Shown piece by piece: positions 6,185 through 6,237 of a stretch of DNA of 6,237 bases (position 1 is its first letter; every line of letters begins with the position of its first letter). Under the pieces are notes generated by a model, which saw only the letters and a program-made list of their open reading frames with translations, had not been told where the DNA came from and ran no database searches. This DNA comes from Planctomycetaceae bacterium UBA4732 (GTDB taxonomy: Bacteria; Planctomycetota; Planctomycetia; Gemmatales; Gemmataceae), in NCBI GenBank assembly GCA_002404095.1, contig DHJA01000016.1:40750-46986 (forward strand). The letters are read 5' to 3'. Made by a program: the position numbers and the translations under genes.

Positions 6185-6237
6185 TCCTCACGCTCCGCGT
6201 GAGGAACAACCAACGCCCCTAATGTGTTCCTCACGCT
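6185..6237. repeat. REP-like palindromic repeat, one full copy and one cut by the window end
   Basis: TCCTCACGC (6185-6193) and its exact reverse complement GCGTGAGGA (6197-6205) form a 9-bp stem with a 3-base loop TCC. The sequence TTCCTCACGCT returns at 6227-6237, where the window ends, matching the left arm and first loop base of the first copy. This suggests a second identical palindrome about 43 bases on. It starts 60 bases after the oxygenase stop, so it may also serve as the mRNA 3' hairpin, though no T-run follows. Confidence 0.6.

Overview
The window comes from a GC-rich bacterial chromosome. Spaced genes with clear Shine-Dalgarno sites, a secreted SASA-type sialate O-acetylesterase, a receiver-only Rcp1-like response regulator, and short palindromic repeats between genes together suggest a planctomycete, perhaps of the Gemmata/Isosphaera side. 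That placement is an inference; there is no rRNA or marker gene to prove it. No tRNA, rRNA, CRISPR array or insertion sequence was seen.

Left part (1-2360, minus strand): an aquaporin-family channel (36-677) and a secreted SGNH-type sialate O-acetylesterase (792-2360), separated by an intergenic stretch with a long AT-rich inverted repeat (732-776). Both look like ordinary housekeeping or accessory genes. The aquaporin has an atypical selectivity filter. A 310-base region (2361-2670) separates the esterase from a divergent regulator gene.

Right part (2671-6125, plus strand): a complete NtrC-family sigma-54 activator (receiver, AAA+, Fis-type HTH) is followed by a 262-base regulatory region. 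This holds an AT-rich tract and a strong match to a -24/-12 sigma-54 promoter (4278-4293) set in a GC-rich dyad. Downstream lie three separate 17-codon ORFs (4385, 4509, 4643), each with its own ribosome binding site. Their products align without gaps (pattern: basic N-terminus, LL at 8-9, L at 12, aromatic at 15). A fourth ORF (4737-4940, 67 aa) ends in the same 17-residue module after a 50-residue polar, proline-rich extension. Then come a single-domain response regulator and a 2-oxoglutarate/Fe(II) oxygenase of the prolyl-4-hydroxylase type. The window ends in a palindromic repeat of which a second copy is cut by the window edge.

The micropeptide quartet is the most novel content. My working model is an inference: the sigma-54 activator, when phosphorylated, switches on a transcript encoding a family of short amphipathic peptides, plus a response regulator and a possible modifying oxygenase. 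The function of the peptides is unknown; secreted signal, membrane-active peptide, C-terminal tag/decoy and regulatory leader peptide are all open.
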